NCBI GenBank assembly: GCA_945865565.1
Contig: CAMBEK010000003.1
Span: forward strand, 248,001-312,000
Reading direction: 5' to 3'
Origin: Pseudobacteriovorax antillogorgiicola
GTDB taxonomy: Bacteria; Bdellovibrionota_B; Oligoflexia; Oligoflexales; RGVZ01
Length of the DNA: 64,000 nucleotides
The notes under the pieces: generated by a model
Databases searched by the model: none
The model's input: only the letters and a program-made list of their open reading frames with translations
Told to the model about the DNA's origin: nothing
Translations under genes and position numbers: made by a program
Shown here: piece after piece, positions 63,043 through 64,000 of the stretch
Layout of the letters: each line of letters opens with the position of its first letter
How positions within the stretch are numbered: position 1 is the stretch's first letter

Positions 63043-64000
63043 GTGGAAGTCAGGTGGTTCAACTCTATTAGTTTAAAAATTTTCGCTCTAATGAGCGTCG
63101 GTATTCTGCTGACCGTTTCTGGCATTGTTCTTCAAAATACAAATACATTTGAAGACTTCCTCAATCGTCAAATCGAGGACTCGACCGTTTCTCGCGCCCG
63201 GGAAATTAGCAGGGACATCGAACGGCAGTTCGATCATTGGCGAAGCTTGGGATTGTTGGCCGCCCAGAGCCTGACAACCGGAACGGTCTCTGCGAAAGGC
63301 AATCCATTCCTGTCTCAAATTCTTGCTCTTTCTCCAGAAATTGTCTCGATTCAGATTCTGGAGGGGCTGCCACCAAAAAACCTCGCCATCAAAGTCACAC
63401 CCCGAATCACTTCAAGCAAACCACGCTTTGGCAGTGACCTTGCTGACACAACCGAGGAATGGCTAGCCGCCCTCCCCGAAGACCGATTACGGAGAAAGTT
63501 AAATTCGGGTGTCATCAAGCTAAAAGAAGGCACCCGTGTATTCGCGATGGCTCTGCGCCTCAAGGTGGTAGGAAGACTCGACTCCTACTGGACCGTGATT
63601 CACGTTCCACTGGACCGCCTGAAATCTGCAATGCCTTCGGATCACTTGCAGTCTGCCTGGGTTGTTGACGACTCGGCGGTCAAAACCCTCGCCTCTAATC
63701 TGGATCGTGAGAGCGCAGCTGGCATCACGGCACAAACCCTAGTCGACCTTAATAAATCAAAGGTTCCTTATGGATTCCGACTGTTCGAGTCCGTCCGGGG
63801 AAACTTGATGCTCGGTGCCTTTTCAGAAATTCCTGGCTACGGAATGTCCGTCTATGTTGCACAAGACGCAGCAGGGGCGGGCATTGCAATCATGAGAAAT
63901 ATCTTCCGCACCGTACTTTGGGCGTGGATTTTCTTTCTTGCGGCAATACTGATGAGTTTTATTGTGTCCGACCGGTTGACCACTAACCTCAGGGCTGTCA
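63043..64000 (+). CDS. Membrane sensor protein with periplasmic domain, cut by window end
   Basis: The frame stays open to the window edge, with 319 codons visible. It has a membrane helix at about 10-30 (KIFALMSVGILLTVSGIVL), a periplasmic sensing region at about 31-285 of Cache/CHASE type (YGFRLFESVRGNLMLGAFSE), a second helix at about 295-317, then SDRLTTNLRAV, the start of a HAMP domain. The output domain lies beyond the edge: it may be adenylate cyclase, kinase, GGDEF or chemoreceptor. The GTG is the first in-frame start after a stop at 62998. Confidence 0.75.
   Translation, partial: MEVRWFNSISLKIFALMSVGILLTVSGIVLQNTNTFEDFLNRQIEDSTVSRAREISRDIERQFDHWRSLGLLAAQSLTTGTVSAKGNPFLSQILALSPEIVSIQILEGLPPKNLAIKVTPRITSSKPRFGSDLADTTEEWLAALPEDRLRRKLNSGVIKLKEGTRVFAMALRLKVVGRLDSYWTVIHVPLDRLKSAMPSDHLQSAWVVDDSAVKTLASNLDRESAAGITAQTLVDLNKSKVPYGFRLFESVRGNLMLGAFSEIPGYGMSVYVAQDAAGAGIAIMRNIFRTVLWAWIFFLAAILMSFIVSDRLTTNLRAV

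Overview
The window comes from a Gram-negative, flagellated bacterium. It carries an LPS heptose epimerase, Omp85, YidC and TatB, nine or more predicted lipoproteins, and a full flagellar export and switch gene block. The moderately GC-rich sequence, the gene order, the density of orphan lipoproteins and a TIGR04565-like outer-membrane barrel suggest Bdellovibrionota/Oligoflexia or a close deltaproteobacterial relative. That placement is inference from gene content, not a phylogeny.

Layout. Bases 1-6000 hold glmS (cut by the window edge) and an unusually short glmU on the minus strand, a HEAT-repeat gene coupled to a VOC gene on plus, then alr and a cysteine-containing secreted protein on minus. 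Bases 6198-11147 are the classical rpmH-rnpA-yidD-yidC-khpB(jag)-mnmE run. Bases 11093-17241 hold a GYF_2/DUF4234-like membrane protein antisense to the mnmE tail, a catalytically odd aldehyde-dehydrogenase homologue, a phosphohexomutase, an outer-membrane barrel and a GNAT acetyltransferase. Bases 17215-18020 are a decayed mobile-element island: CGTCATCCTGAG-type repeats around an IS1182-like transposase remnant. Next come ssb with a small partner, a lipoprotein and smc.

Bases 24323-29300 form a minus-strand envelope operon: hldD, an Omp85 barrel and a large lipoprotein with a caspase-like His/Cys pair. Then tatB-lysA (plus) converge on a lipoprotein cytochrome c. Bases 31893-44864 are a long flagellar operon, fliLMNOPQR-flhBAFG-fliA-cheY-PilZ-(SwrB-like). 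It is preceded by a good sigma-54 promoter and a distal inverted repeat that could bind an enhancer-binding protein. fliA sits inside the operon, so the late-gene sigma factor would itself be under early sigma-54 control.

Bases 44867-64000 are an accessory/envelope region: a hydrolase and a YbhN-like membrane protein, a VWA lipoprotein with beta-rich repeats, a small lipoprotein, GTP-type pckG, a GlcD-like FAD oxidase, a metzincin lipoprotein facing three co-oriented orphan lipoproteins, two penicillin-binding carboxy/endopeptidases, then trxB-mrp-DUF971 and the start of a HAMP-type membrane sensor that runs off the end. I saw no tRNA, rRNA or CRISPR array.
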